A DNA stretch of 64,000 nucleotides from Camarhynchus parvulus (taxonomy: Eukaryota > Chordata > Aves > Passeriformes > Thraupidae): contig NC_044574.1 of NCBI RefSeq assembly GCF_901933205.1, positions 2,606,501-2,670,500 on the forward strand, in the 5' to 3' direction. Numbering within the stretch: position 1 is the first letter of the stretch; each line of letters starts with the position of its first letter. The position numbers were made by a program, and so were the translations under genes. Under the pieces are notes generated by a model. It had not been told where the DNA came from, searched no databases, and was given only the letters and a program-made list of their open reading frames with translations. Below, one piece after another: positions 30,301 through 42,087 of this stretch.

Positions 30301-32419
30301 CTGCTTGCAGTGATGAAACAGCTCAGGTCCAGGAATTACAGTTCTTTCCCTCCACAAGGTAAGAAATTCACAAAGAAAAACAGAAAAAAAAGTTGGATTT
30401 ATCTTTTATTCCTGCTTCTAATGGAACAATACCCTTTCACCTCAGTTTTGGGGTGAAAAAGGAAACTGTGCCTGCCACCCAGTGAATTTTGTAGTTGAGA
30501 GACAAGACCTCCTCCAGTCAAAGGGGTTCCAAGGAATGATGAGGTTGGGATGTGCCAGGCAGGTTTGCTCCCCTGGCATCTCTTGCAGCCAGCAAGGACC
30601 CAAAGCCCTCAGCTGCCTCTGGGCTCCATCTCTGTGTCCTCTGACTATCAAAAACCACGGGAGGGAGGGGACAGAATAACAAAATATTTCTCTTCCCTCA
30701 TTCCTCCCTTCGGGCTTTTGAGGCACCACTAATGGCAGTGGGTGAGAGTCCGAGTTTTGCAATTTATCACTTTGGCACACGGAGGAAGGGACTGGCTGCA
30801 TTCCTGATCCCCTCTTTTCCCTCTGAGGTCACAGACATTGTGTTGTTTAGGGTTTTTTTTTTGCCTGGGATCCTCCCTGGAGACCTGGGCCTGGAAGGAG
30901 TTTCTCCAGGTCTCCTGCTTTTGCCCCAGAGGTGACCTTGGGTGAGAGGTGAAATCCCCTCCTTGGGATGCTCTGAGGTGGAGAAGCACCACGAGAACTT
31001 TACACAAAAGGCAGAACTGACTTCTCAACCATTCCAAATTTAATGTGATTTGCACAGGCCACTCTCTGCTCAAAAGCTCTGTCACAGCCCATCCTGGCAT
31101 CCTGGAAATACTGGAGAAGTTTGATTTCTGGCTAAGTAATAACCTCCCTCAGTCAAAAGCTTTCCAGGCTGCTTTGTGTGCTGTCCATTTATTTTCTATA
31201 AGGCAGATGACTCCCCTCAACCTGAGATTGCTTTATCTTCCACTTTGCTCTCTTGCTGAAATAAATTGCAGGAAAAATCCATATACTCCTAGGAGAATCC
31301 AGGGGAGTGGATGTACAAAGGGTGCCTGGGGAAAATGAATATTGTGCTGATTCCATCTGAAAAATCATTATAAAGCTGCAGTCACAGAAAACCAACTCCA
31401 CCTCCCTCCTTTCATTTTAAAAAACTGGAGCAGGAATGTTGCAGGCCATGTTTTATCTGGGAGTCTCCCTTCCCAGCTTGGGAACACAATGAGGATTGTG
31501 TCCCAGGTATGTCGGAGCTATTTTGCTACTGTTGGTGAATTTAGATGGGAAAAGTCAGGCACAAAAGGGCTTAAGTGATTTGGTTCAATTAACTATAATT
31601 TATGAACCCTAATTCCCAATTTACTAATCAGAGTATCACACAATGGCCCTGATTTCAGAAATTGCTTAAATATGTGCCTCTGCTCTGCTCAATGTTAAAC
31701 ATGTGCATAAAAATAGGCAGATGGGCCATTTTGGAAGGAGAAATGTTTTCCAAATGAGATTTTGTACCAGTCAGATTTAGCCCTTGTGTTTCATTTACCT
31801 GCTTTTGGAGAAAGGAGGGAGAGCTGAAGTCTGAAGGGCTCTGATGTTTTAAAAACTCTCTGCTCAAAGTTTTCCATGACATGAAAGGCTGGAGGAGTTG
31901 CCAGTGAGGGCTCTCAGGGACAATGGGTCTCAATGGAGTGCTCAGGGTCAGAAAGGGAGAAAAAAGATCATCATTCCTGCAGGGTGAGAGGAGAAGACAC
32001 CATGGAAGGAACAGGAAAACCCTCAGCATCACAAGTGGTCCTGAGGGATGGATGGAAAGAGAAAGGAGCTTCCTCCACACCATCAGAGCTTCACCAGCTT
32101 CAGCAAAGGAGGACTGAGCTCACATTTGGCCTTTCATTGTCCCCTGCTCTTATTTCTCTCTCCGTTTTCCGTATGGAGATGCCCAGAGACTGCAGTTCCC
32201 AGCTCTCTCCAGCAGCAGTTGGGATGACCTGCAGAGGAGATAATTTTATGGAGTGATTTCCCTACCCAGGCCTTTTATTGAGGACATATTCCAATATTCC
32301 TGTGATCCCAGTTTAATGATCTTCCAAGACTTTATGTGCGATTTAATAATCAAAAGCCCTCTTGATTCCATTTTATGCCTGACTTTTCAAACCTTCTGCC
32401 TGTCCACAACTCCCTGACA
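27331..32419. other. Five-kb unique stretch, no gene supported
   Basis: It holds one tandem duplication (30131-30287) and a GC-rich, CpG-retaining patch at about 28680-28900 followed by AT-rich sequence (28900-29010) that looks like possible regulatory DNA. Longest frame examined (28046-28648, 200 codons) has no family resemblance. Confidence 0.35.
30131..30287. repeat. 79-bp tandem duplication
   Basis: 'gtttggtgta' starts at 30131 and again at 30210. The two copies run in parallel through 'cacatttctg' to 'atggag' with about ten differences, so this is an old duplication. Confidence 0.93.
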
Positions 32420-32712
32420 GGAGAGGGTCGGGCTCTGCTCCCAGGGGACAGGGACAGGAGGAGAGGAAATGGCCTCAGGCTGTGCCAGGGGAGGTTCAGG
32501 TTGGACATCAGGAGGAATTTCCTCATGGAAAGCATGGTCAGACATTGGCAGGGGCTGCCCAGGGAGGTTTGGAGTCCCCATCCCTGGAGGTGTCCAAGGA
32601 ACACCTGGAGGTGGCACTCAGTGCTCTGGGCTGGTGACAAGGTGGGGATTGGTCACAGGCTGGATTTGGTGATCTTGGAGGTCTTTCCTAACCCTAGTGA
32701 TTCTGGGATTCA
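32420..32712 (+). repeat. CR1 LINE 3' fragment (subfamily with GAACACCTGGAGGTGGCACT)
   Basis: From 'gagagggtcgggctctgctc' through GAACACCTGGAGGTGGCACT to 'ctaaccctagtgattctggg'. It shares this subfamily with 39165-39324. Confidence 0.9.
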
Positions 32713-33819
32713 TCCTGTGCAGTCCTGTTGACCTGAAGTTTTGAGGACACTCTTGGATCCATGAAAAGATGTTATCTCTGCCTCTTGCTCTAGGTGATGT
32801 TTCACTCTCCTTCTCTTTTCCCCATGCTCAGCTAAAAACAACCCACACTCACTGGTGTTTTAAACTGCTCTCAGCGAGATAATTACCTATTAGAAATTCC
32901 ACAATTATTTCATTATGTATTATTACAGAGAGAGAGAAAAAAATTAAAAATGCAATCCCATCATGCAGTTAATGGAAATTATTAAGTTCTACAAATAACT
33001 TCCATGAGAGTCATTATTTGCTGAACATGGGCTGAGGAATCCCAGGCAATTACATACGGAGCCACATCAGAGCAGAGTTGCTGTGAAAATGAGGATTTGT
33101 CACTTTGTAAGTGACACTCACCACAGATTAAAAACAAGTTGCAGGGGGAAGGTCATCATCTGGAAAGTTCCTGCCCCGGGAATGGTGATGTTTCCATGGA
33201 GATCATCCAGGTTTCCGTGAGTCTCCACCATAGCTGAGGATGAGCAGAATAACTCCATGGATCTTCTCGGAGGTGTCTCTGAAACAGGAGCTCCAGGTGA
33301 ATCCAGAGGGTGTTGGAATGGTTGGATGGACACTCTGGGCTACGTCCAAAGTCAGGATGAGCCTTGTCCATGTGTGCTGGGGAGCCTGCAGGGGTCTCAC
33401 CAGGAGGCTCTGCTGTCTGTCCATCTCTGTAGAGTTCCTGCTGTCCTGCTGCTGGCACCACCCGTCCCCACGGGAGCCTGGGCTCCAGCCAGACCCTGGG
33501 ACCTCCACATGGCTCCATCAGAGCCAGCAGGAGAGATAAATGCAGACCAAATCCTCCTCTGTTCTTGCTTTCTTGGAGAGCAACCCAACCCTCATGGCGA
33601 GTTCAGCTCCTCCTTCTTACAGCCACAACCCTGCTCGTGATCTTGGACAAGTTCAGCTTTGGTCCTTCTGTCCCCGCAGTGACTCCCAACCGTCATCCCT
33701 CATGTTCCTGGTTCTGGTTAATCTGTCAAAGCCAGATGTGCTCCTCCATCCATGAGAAGGAGGAGGAGGAGGACGAGGAGGGAGGCAGCTGCTTTGCCCA
33801 AGGAAATGGTGAGTCCATG
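32713..33819. other. Unique sequence
   Basis: Only a short GAGGA-rich run near 33760-33785 was noted. Confidence 0.45.
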
Positions 33820-34050
33820 AAGTCACAGAAAGGTTTGCGTTAGAAAGGACCTTAAAGATCATCCAGTGCCACCCCTGCCCATAGTCAGGAACACCTTCCA
33901 CTATCTCAGGTTGCTCCAAGCCCCATCCAACCTGGTTTTGCCATTTCCAGGGATCCAGGGGCAGCCACAGCTGCTCTGGGCACCCTGTGCCAGGGTCTCC
34001 CCCCTCACAGGGAAGAATTTCATTCCCAATATCTCACCCCAAACCTGCCC
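33820..34050 (-). repeat. CR1 LINE 3' fragment
   Basis: Diverged 3' end ('cagaaaggtttgcgttagaa') followed by the reverse-complement core to 'cagggaagaatttcattccc'. Confidence 0.87.
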
Positions 34051-36195
34051 TGTGCCAGCTGAAATTATTTTGGTTGTGTGGCAAATGCCACATAGAATGT
34101 CAGATGTGTGTCCCCTCCTCAGACCCTCAAGGGTCTTTCTCCTCAAGGGCCTGGAGGAGAAAGCCCAAGGTGAGTTTTACCTGCACATCTTCTGACAAAA
34201 ATTGACCTACCCAGAGCACGGAGGTTTGTAGGACCTGGTGTGGTGTGTGGATCTTCTGAGAGAGAGACCCAAGATCCATACACATCCTATGCTAGGAAAG
34301 GGAAAACACCACTCAATTTCAAGCCAACATAAAGCCTATTATTCCCAAAACGATCCCATTCCTTCTGCCCAGCCCTATTTCTGTGCCTACCCACCCTGGA
34401 AGCCATGAGAGCTCTTTCATCCGTCATAACTCAAGGAGCAAAGAGCTGCCAAGGCCCTGGGGCTGCTGAGTTCCCATGTGAACAAGCCCTGCCCCATTCA
34501 GGGGAGCACAGGACACTGGCATTGTCTGCCACACATGGATGTCATAGGGTGAAGGACACAAAGCTGGCATTGTGCTGCCATTCCCATGTCCCCAAATGCC
34601 CTGCTGCATTCCCATTATCAGGGAAACAGCCCCCAGGGCACTGAGGGGGCAGCAGCGGGGCTTTACTGGGGTCTCTGGGGGTCTGGGCTCACCTGAGAGC
34701 TGGAATTGTGTTTTGTGGTGCGAATCAATCCCTGCTCCAGGCATTTTCCTGAATTTGAGAAGGGGACATTTCAATTCACTTCTGTAGGGTCTGTTCTGCT
34801 CTCCCTGTTTGGATTTGATCCTCAAAGTCTGTTCCAACCTTAATGATTCCACGCAGGACATGAAGAGCCTGAACACAGGAGGTGGATTATGACAAAAGGG
34901 ATATTTCCTGCCTACAAAACCATGGATCATACTGCCCACACCATCTCTCTCTGGGATTTGGGATCAGTGGGATGATGGTGGCCTGGATGGATGACCTGGA
35001 ACACCCAGACTTCACCTGGAGTGGGGAGGATGGGTGAGTCAAAAGGAACAGGGTGGGTGGGTGACTGTTCCATGTGTTGGATTTGCTGGAAAAACAATGC
35101 ACACCACAAAACCCCCAAACCTGCATTTTTTTTTCTCCTCCACACTTCAAATTTAAAATGCAACAGTACAATTTGGGGCAGAATGGGGAGTTTCCCCCCT
35201 TTTTCTAGGCCTGGTTTTACAAAAGCCTCAGGGCTGGGGTTGCAGGCTGGAGGAAATGAAGGTGGCATTTCCCGTTCCTCTGGATCAGCTGGTTGGGATG
35301 GGCAGTGTCATTGCTCTGGTGCCCTCTCTATCACTTCAGCGTGTCCTCTGGCCCAGAATATCTTGTCCTAGAGGTGGATCTCTCCAGTGCAGCTCCTTTG
35401 CAACACTCAAGCAGTGCCAGAAGGCTTCCAGCCCTTCTCCAATTATCATCTCCCTGTGTTTATGCAGAACAGAACCAGGCTGGTGGCTCAGTTGGCTTTT
35501 TTAGGCTGTGAAACCTCACTCAAACCCATGCACCAAACTGAATGGAAAGGGATTTTTTTTGCCTTACCACTAAAATTTCACTTTTTAAATCCCCCACCTG
35601 ACCCCAAAGAAAGCCTTCCTGCCCCTTCCTCCCATTCAAACATTCCCATTTCTGGGCTCTTCCCTCCTTTGTGATAGCACAAGCATTTTTAGCAGGAGGC
35701 TTTTCTTTCCCTGGGTTAAATTTAGTCCACCTCATTCCTCCAACGTCCTGCCTCTGCAATTTCATTCCTCAAAGACTTTCCTGTCTCAACCATCTGTAAG
35801 ATAGTTTCACACAGATGGAAATTCCTTTTTTTTTTAGCTTCTGGGAAATGTTGGTGTTGTAATGGCTGAAAGTTTTCCTTGGGATGTGAGTTTTGAAAGG
35901 AATTAATGCAGCCAGGAGAGCACCTGTGTCTAAATGATGATGCTCCTGCTGCTCATCCACCTTTCTGTCATGAGACTCTTGTGGCACAGCCTGCAGCTGT
36001 GAGGCAAACAAATAATAATAGATATTCTGAAAGGAAAAAACTATTACTCAGCCATCCAATATTTACCTCCTTGCCTGTCTGAACATCTCAAATTGATCCC
36101 AAGTCTGGGCTACTCTTTGTTCCAGATGCTGATGGTAAGGAGTAGTTTTGAGGTGAGAGTGCAATGTTTCCAAATAGTTCCAGCCTCGATTATCT
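34051..36195. other. Mostly unique sequence
   Basis: A possible CR1 3' terminal scrap at about 34808-34852 ('ttccaaccttaatgattcca'). Otherwise nothing recognised. Confidence 0.4.
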
Positions 36196-36290
36196 TGGAA
36201 TCATAGAAGGGTTTAGGTTGGAAGGGACCTTAAAGGTCATGCAGATCCACCTCCTTGCAATGGGCAGGGATATCTTCCACTATATGGTGG
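36196..36290 (-). repeat. CR1 LINE 3' fragment
   Basis: 'ggaatcatagaagggtttag' then GGAAGGGACCTTAAAGGTCATG. Truncated after 'gggatatcttccactata'. Confidence 0.85.
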
Positions 36291-36492
36291 ATTTGGGAGA
36301 TCCTGAAGAAATGGGGCAGAGCATTCTGTGCTGCAGTAGCTGCTGGTGCAGCATTTGGAGTTGAAGGATGGAGCTGTTTCCTCCAAAACCACCCAGGAAT
36401 GATCCTGCTGAGACCCTTCCCATGCTCATGATGGATGGATGGCTGTAAGCACTCTGGAAACTACTCCCAAATGGCCAAGAAACAGGTTCAGA

Positions 36493-37270
36493 TTTCACAG
36501 AATTCACAGAATGACCAGGTTGTGTCACAGACATGTTTTATGAAAAATCCTTTTGCTAAGATCTTTTTCTCCCAAGAAGCTGAGAGGCCTCAGAAATGAA
36601 TGTAAACAATAATTGTCTGCTGCTGTGGAATGCAACAGGTGCATCTTTGATTGGTCTCATGTGGTTGTTTTTAATTAATGGCCAATCACAGTCTGGCTGT
36701 CCTGGACTCTGGTTAGTCACAAGACTTTATCATCATTCCTTCCTTTTCCTTTCAAGCCTTCTGATGAAATCCTTTCTTCTATTCTTTTAGTATAGTTTTA
36801 ATGTATAATTTTCTTTTAAGATAATATATATCATAAAATAATAAATCAGCCTTCTAAAACAGAGTCAAGATTCTCATCTCTTCCCTTGTTGGGGTTGCCT
36901 GCAAATTCCACAAGGTTGGAAGAGACCTTCAAGATCAAGTCCAACCCAGCCCCAACACCTCAACTCAACCCTGGCACCCAGTGCCACATCCAGGCTTTGT
37001 TAAACACACCCAGGGATGGTGAATCCATCACCTCTCCGGGCAGAACATTCCAGAACTTTATCATTCTTTCTGTAAAAAACTTTTTCCTGATATCCTACCT
37101 ATATTTCCCTTGGTGGAACTTAGGACTGTGTCCTCTGCTTCTGTCAGTGCTGCCTGGAGAAAGTGCACAGCCCCTTGTGCACCTGCACTGCCTTGGGGCT
37201 CTCCCTCCATCACCCTGGGGAGTGGCAGCAGGGCTTGGTGGGGACAGGGGACAATCCTGTGCCCCACAGC
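36493..37270 (-). repeat. CR1 LINE interrupted by a family A solo LTR
   Basis: Left piece 36493-36522 is the CR1 tail ('cacagaattcacagaatgac'). The rest resumes at 36913 ('aggttggaagagaccttcaa') and continues through 'ccaacccagccccaacacct' to about 37270. The body is the reverse complement of the CR1 at 41540-41817, so they are the same subfamily. Confidence 0.88.
36523..36912 (+). mobile_element. Solo LTR, family A, with perfect 6-bp target duplication
   Basis: 390 bp, TGTCACAGACATG at the start and AATTCCACA at the end, flanked by AGGTTG (36517-36522 and 36913-36918). It contains ATTGG at 36650-36654 and CCAAT at 36682-36686, a TA-rich block (about 36800-36835) and AATAAA at 36840-36845. 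No internal retroviral sequence remains, consistent with LTR-LTR recombination. It sits antisense in the CR1 of 36493-37270. Confidence 0.95.
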
Positions 37271-38084
37271 CCCAAATCAAGGCTGCTGAGGTGCAACACT
37301 CCACTCGTGGGTGGTCACTAAACTCCTCCACTGCTGCTCTTGGCTCCAATAATTCCAAAGTGCACCAGGTTTTAGTGCAGCTGGAGCTTTGAATAAACAG
37401 GGAAACAACTTGTTCCCGTGACTCCCCACTGCCTTGGAGGTATTTTTGGTTGTTTATTACGCTCTTGTTCCGATCTTCCCAATCCCTCCTCCTCCTCTCT
37501 CTTCTCTTTTTAATAGACTAGGTAGACCCTGAAATCGTCAAGCATCCTTCTTCCCCCGAGGGATATTTGGCCTCGGGCGAGGTACAAATTACGGGTTTAA
37601 CAATAAGGGAGAGCACAATTAGCACTTGTGCCTCTCGGCTGTCGCTAACGAGCTGACACGGGAGCTGCAAAGGTTCAGCATTCGCTGCTCAGGAGGTCGT
37701 GCTGAGCCTGGGGCAGAGATTGCACGGACAATGCCTGGGTCAGGGAATGGGGAGGAATTACAGGATCCGGCTCCTTCCCTCCGGGCTCCCGAGCATCCAG
37801 AAAGTGGGAGCATCATGTAAGGACACAGCCAATGCTTTCTCCTCGAGGAAAAACAGAATTTAGGCTGCAAAAGAGGTGAAGGGGTTGTTGCTGGATCCGT
37901 GGGGTTTTTATGGAGGAAGGACACTGGAAAAACACAGCCTGTGCTGCCTCGGGGTATCCTGTGCTCTGTGTCTCTTCTTTTCATCTTCTTGCATCTTTTC
38001 TAGAAGGTTTTCCAGGATTCCTCCAGCCCCAGCAATCCTGTCTGGGACCCTGGAAAATTCCTGTGTATGATGAAACCAACTCTT
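37271..38084. other. Unique sequence with CpG-rich patch
   Basis: About 37520-37720 keeps many CpGs and contains a 7-bp hairpin (CCCGAGG at 37555-37561, complement at 37571-37577). Regulatory character is only suggested. Confidence 0.25.
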
Positions 38085-38190
38085 CATCTGAACTGGGGGG
38101 GCTCAGCCTGGAGAAAAGGGGGACCAGAGGGGACCTTGTGGCTCTGCACAGCTCCTGACAGGAGGGGACAGCCGGGGAAACACCAGCTGG
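38085..38190 (+). repeat. CR1 LINE internal fragment
   Basis: 'ggctcagcctggagaaaagg' and 'ggaccttgtggctctgcaca', as at 13800-13860. Truncated both sides. Confidence 0.78.
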
Positions 38191-38519
38191 AGAGGAAAAA
38201 GATGTTGCCATCAAGGCATCATCTCCCAGCAGCTGAGGTGTAGGATGAAAGGGTTGAAAAAAAAAACCTTCCCTCAAGCAAAAGAGAAGTATGATTATTT
38301 TTTATTTTTAATATTTTTTTAGGAGATTTGGACAGAGCCTTGGTGGGGGATTCAGGGGATAGGACTGGCCCTAGGGTGGTGCTGGGGTGGTGACCACAGG
38401 TGGCAGAGGGGACTGAGCCCACTGAGGTTGGGGTTGGCTTTGCTGGGCCTGGCCTGGGGGGTGAAAAGCTCCTTTAGAAGCAAGGGGAAGGATGGGATGG
38501 TGCAAGAACCATGAGCCTC
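38191..38519. other. Unique sequence between two CR1 fragments
   Basis: Nothing recognised. Confidence 0.45.
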
Positions 38520-38935
38520 TCACAACAAGACCTGGAGGGGCTGGAGAGTGTCCAGGGAAGGGAACAGAGCTGGGGAAGGGGCTGGAGCACCAGGAGCAGC
38601 TGAGGGAGCTGGGAAGGGGCTCAGCCTGGAGAAAAGGAGGCTTAGGGGGGGCCTTGTGGCTCTGCACAGCTCCTGCCAGGAGGGGACAGCCAGGGGAACC
38701 GGGTCAGGAGGAGAGGGAACAGCCTCAAGTTGTGCCAGGGGAGGATTAGATTGGATATTTGGGAAAATTTCTTCATGGAAAAGGTGGTCACGTGTCGGAG
38801 TCCCCATCCCTGGAGGGATTTAAAAGCCATGTGGATGTGGCACTTGGGGACATGTCAGAGATGGCCTTGGCAGTGCTGGGGGAATGGTTGGATGATCTTT
38901 GGGGATTTTTCCACCTTTAATGATTCAGTGACTGT
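38520..38935 (+). repeat. CR1 LINE 3' fragment, relatively long
   Basis: Starts near 'acaagacctggaggggctgg', includes 'gctggggaaggggctggagc', 'gatgtggcacttggggacat' and ends 'ccacctttaatgattcagtg'. Confidence 0.9.
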
Positions 38936-39164
38936 ATCTGCTGATGGCATCATCTCTACTCCTGCTGAGTGACACCAGCACCTCCCTGCTGGCCCACGTG
39001 TAGGACAGGAGGTATCTACATGGCTTAAAAACTTCCAGTCAGAGCAGAAATCCCTCCTGGTCTTCCTCTGGGAATTTTTAGCCTGTTTCTCTTCTTCCAA
39101 GCTGCCAAGCCCTTCTTCATCACGGAGGGCTGGAGATCAACTTCCCACAGTGACAGACAACTTC
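38936..39164. other. Unique sequence
   Basis: Nothing recognised. Confidence 0.4.
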
Positions 39165-39324
39165 TGCCCAGGGAGGTTTGGAGTCCCCATCCCTGGAGGT
39201 GTCCAAGGAACACCTGGAGGTGGCACTCAGTGCTCTGGGCTGGTGACAAGGTGGGGATTGGTCACAGGTTGGATTTGGTGATCTTGGAGGCCTTTTCCAA
39301 CCTTAGGGCTTCTGGGATTCTATG
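39165..39324 (+). repeat. CR1 LINE 3' fragment
   Basis: 'ggagtccccatccctggagg' through GAACACCTGGAGGTGGCACT to 'ccaaccttagggcttctggg'. Near-duplicate of the 3' part of 32420-32712, same subfamily. Confidence 0.9.
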
Positions 39325-39929
39325 AAAATCTTTCCCTCAGGAGAAATCCCACCTCCCTGCCCCCTGTATGTTTCTGTTTTGCTCTGATCCACTTCTGCCA
39401 CTCAGGCAGAAAAAAAACCCCAATCATTTTTGGCATTATTTCTTCACCCCTGAAATGTGGGTGTGCTGGGTGAGAAGCTTTCGGGAGAAAACACATGAAA
39501 AAGTGGAGGGGAAGGTTCAGCCCAGGATCAGTGAGGAGTTAAAGCTGTGGGTAGAGCCAGCCCTTGCACCCCCTCAACCTCTGCACGGCGCTCGCCAGTT
39601 TTATCTCGGTTTCGCTTCTATTTGCTGTTGTTGTTTTTAATCATGAAATGACTATTTGTGCAATGCAAATAGCAGAGCCTACTGTGAGCCACTTAGCAGA
39701 GCCCAGAAATGTCACTCTCCACATTCATCCAGCCTCTCCCATGCTGGGTTTTCAACAGCTGCACTGGGGCGCCGGCCGCGCTCTTCCAGGAAAGCGCGAT
39801 GTCACTCATCCCTCCCTGCACCACCCTGCTTGTCCCCTCCCTGCTTGGCATTCAGGCTTCCACAGCCTTGGCCAGGAGAGAGAAGAGGTTGTGGCCACTC
39901 CAGGCTTGCCCAATTTTTTTTTTTTTTTA
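39325..39929. other. Unique sequence, possible regulatory element, then T-rich tract
   Basis: An ATGCAAAT octamer lies at 39663-39670 within repeat-free sequence that keeps CpGs (about 39570-39800). A T-run (39914-39928) precedes the next LTR. Confidence 0.25.
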
Positions 39930-40381
39930 TGATGCATCAGGTTTTGGCTTTTTGATTTTTCAGATTCTATTCTGCTTTAGTGTGTCGGTCTGGGTTTCAT
40001 ATGAGGGGATGGTGAGCTCTCTGCACAGAGCAGGGAGACAAAACAATTCCTTCTCTAGCTGGGCACCAAGGACAAATGATCCAAATCTCAGGCCCAGGAG
40101 CACAAACAACGTGGGCTGAAGAGAGGAAAACAAGCAGGATGGGACTTCATAACCTAAAACTATAATTGGACAATTAACTCCAATATGCAAATGGAGCCGA
40201 ACTTATAAAAGTGAGACACCCCATGACCAGTTGTCCATTTTTGTGACCATTTTGGTTCATCTTGGGCTGGGCTCTTGTGCTGCCCAAGGTGGATCCATGG
40301 AGGAGATCCTTTTAATAAATCCCTACTTTATTCTTTACCTCTGTCCAGTCTCTGTTCTAGGTCAGCCTTCCAATGGCATCA
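39930..40381 (+). mobile_element. Solo LTR, family B (endogenous retrovirus)
   Basis: 452 bp from TGATGCATCAGG to AATGGCATCA. It contains TATAAAA at 40204-40210 and AATAAA at 40314-40319 in the expected order for a U3-R-U5 LTR. Flanking TTTA/GTTA is a possible 4-bp duplication with one mismatch. The element was bounded by comparison with the reverse-strand copy at 43782-44222, which shares both ends and the block 'gacaaaacaatt'. Confidence 0.85.
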
Positions 40382-40469
40382 GTTATTAACACTCAAACAT
40401 TTGAACATTGAGAGGTTTCCAACAGCTCCAAAAGGTTAATCCATACTGGATGCTCAGGTTCACTTCCTG

Positions 40470-40538
40470 ACCAGTCAAAGGTTGGACTTGATGCTCTTGG
40501 AGGTCTTTTCCAAGCTTTGAGATTCCATGATTCTGCAC
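40470..40538 (+). repeat. CR1 LINE 3' terminal fragment
   Basis: 'aggttggacttgatgctctt' to 'gagattccatgattctgc'. Confidence 0.75.
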
Positions 40539-41539
40539 CTGTAGGGTGCCCCAATGGCAGGATGTGCCCTGGATCCATCCTGAGTGCATAGGATGGTTTC
40601 CTTTGCAGGACAGTTGCAGAGTTTTACTCTTTGTTTGAGGAATTTGGGGGTTTGAAGCCAAATTTTTTTCACAGCTGTGCTTTATGAGCACAAGATTCTG
40701 TCCTGCCTTCCCTCATGGCATTTGGGATAAGTAGTTTGGGCCCAGGGTTGAGATGCTCCCACAGCACTTAGTAATACTGGAAAACCTGTGTTCTCTCTGA
40801 TGACTGAAAATGTGAAAATCCTCACTTTTTTTGCCCGATTTATTCTTTAATCTGAGCACTTTTCCTTGGGTTTGAACTAATATTTTCATTCAGCTCCACA
40901 TTGCTTCTGCATCTGTGGCTCCAAAAGGAATTTAGGCAAAAGCACCACTTTGATATCAGCCTAAAGACTTTCCCCTCATGCTTCACACAACAACCTCTGG
41001 CTGAGAAATCCCTAAATCACTGCTTGCCAACAGTCAGAGCAGAGGATAACAGGGGATTGCTGCTTCCTTACTCTCCCCACAAATTTAATCTGTGGCTGCA
41101 GAGGACAGGTGCCATCCCAGGGACACTTGTGCTACCAGCAGACTCTTGACTCTCAATCCCAGACAGGCATTCCAGCCTGCTCAGAGCAGATAAATGCAAT
41201 TTTAAAGCACCCTGGGCAGCATTCATTGTGGCAGCCCTGTGTGGTGGCAGTGTCAGCAGCACAGGAATTGCTTTGCCTTTTGTGGGCTGTAATGGCAGCA
41301 GCTCAGAGGTAAAGTGGATCAAGTGGAAAACCCCCACAAGATGAGAGGAAGGGGCCATCTGACATCTCTGCAGCATCCCTGCTGTGGGAGCCAGCCTGGA
41401 AAGAGGTGGAGAGGGAAAGGGGGAAGACTTGGGAAGGGCAAAAAAAGCCCTGTTGGGATGCAGAGGATTTGGGGCAAGGAAAGGGGAGGAGGTCAGGAGT
41501 TGTGATGGGAAGCAGATGATCTTTGAGGTCCCTTCAAAC
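40539..41539. other. Unique sequence
   Basis: Nothing recognised. A long minus-strand frame through here is an artefact (see rejected list). Confidence 0.45.
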
Positions 41540-41817
41540 ACAAACATTGTGGGCTGGGCTCTTTCTCCAGGCAGCACTGACAGAACCAGAGGACACAGTT
41601 CTAAGTTCCACCAAGGGAAATAGAGGTTGGATAGCAGGAAAAAGATTTTCACAGAAAGGGTGATGAAGTTCTGGAATTTTCTGTCCAGGAAGGTGGTGGA
41701 GTCACCATCCCTGGGTGTGTTTAACAAAGCCTGGATGTGGCACTGGGTGCCAGGGTTGAGTTGAGGTGTTGGGGCTGGGTTGGACTCGATGATCGTGAAG
41801 GTCTCTTCCAACATGAT
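41540..41817 (+). repeat. CR1 LINE 3' fragment with expanded tail
   Basis: Includes 'gtgccagggttgagttgagg', 'ggctgggttggactcgatga' and 'aaggtctcttccaaca', then passes into the tail array. Same subfamily as 36913-37270. Confidence 0.9.
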
Positions 41818-42087
41818 CATTCTGGGAATCCTGTGAATTCTGTGATTCTGTGAATTCTGTGATTTTGTGATTCTGTGATTCTGTGAATTCTGTGAATCGT
41901 GTGAATTCAGTGAATTCTGTGAATTCTGTGGATTCTGTGAATTCTGTGATTCTGTGGTTCTGTGATTCTGTGAATTCTGTGATTCTGTGAATTCTGTGAA
42001 TCCTAAGAATTTTGTGATTTTGTGATTCTGTGAATTCTGTGAATTCTGTGAATTCTGTGAATCCTGTGAATCCTGTGAATTCTGTGA
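41818..42087. repeat. Expanded CR1 tail: ~270 bp array of 8-9-mers (ATTCTGTGA)
   Basis: About thirty units of ATTCTGTG with optional A, some changed to ATCCTGTG or ATTTTGTG. CR1 elements normally end in two to four copies of this octamer, so this is a marked post-insertion expansion of the element's own 3' tail. Confidence 0.95.
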
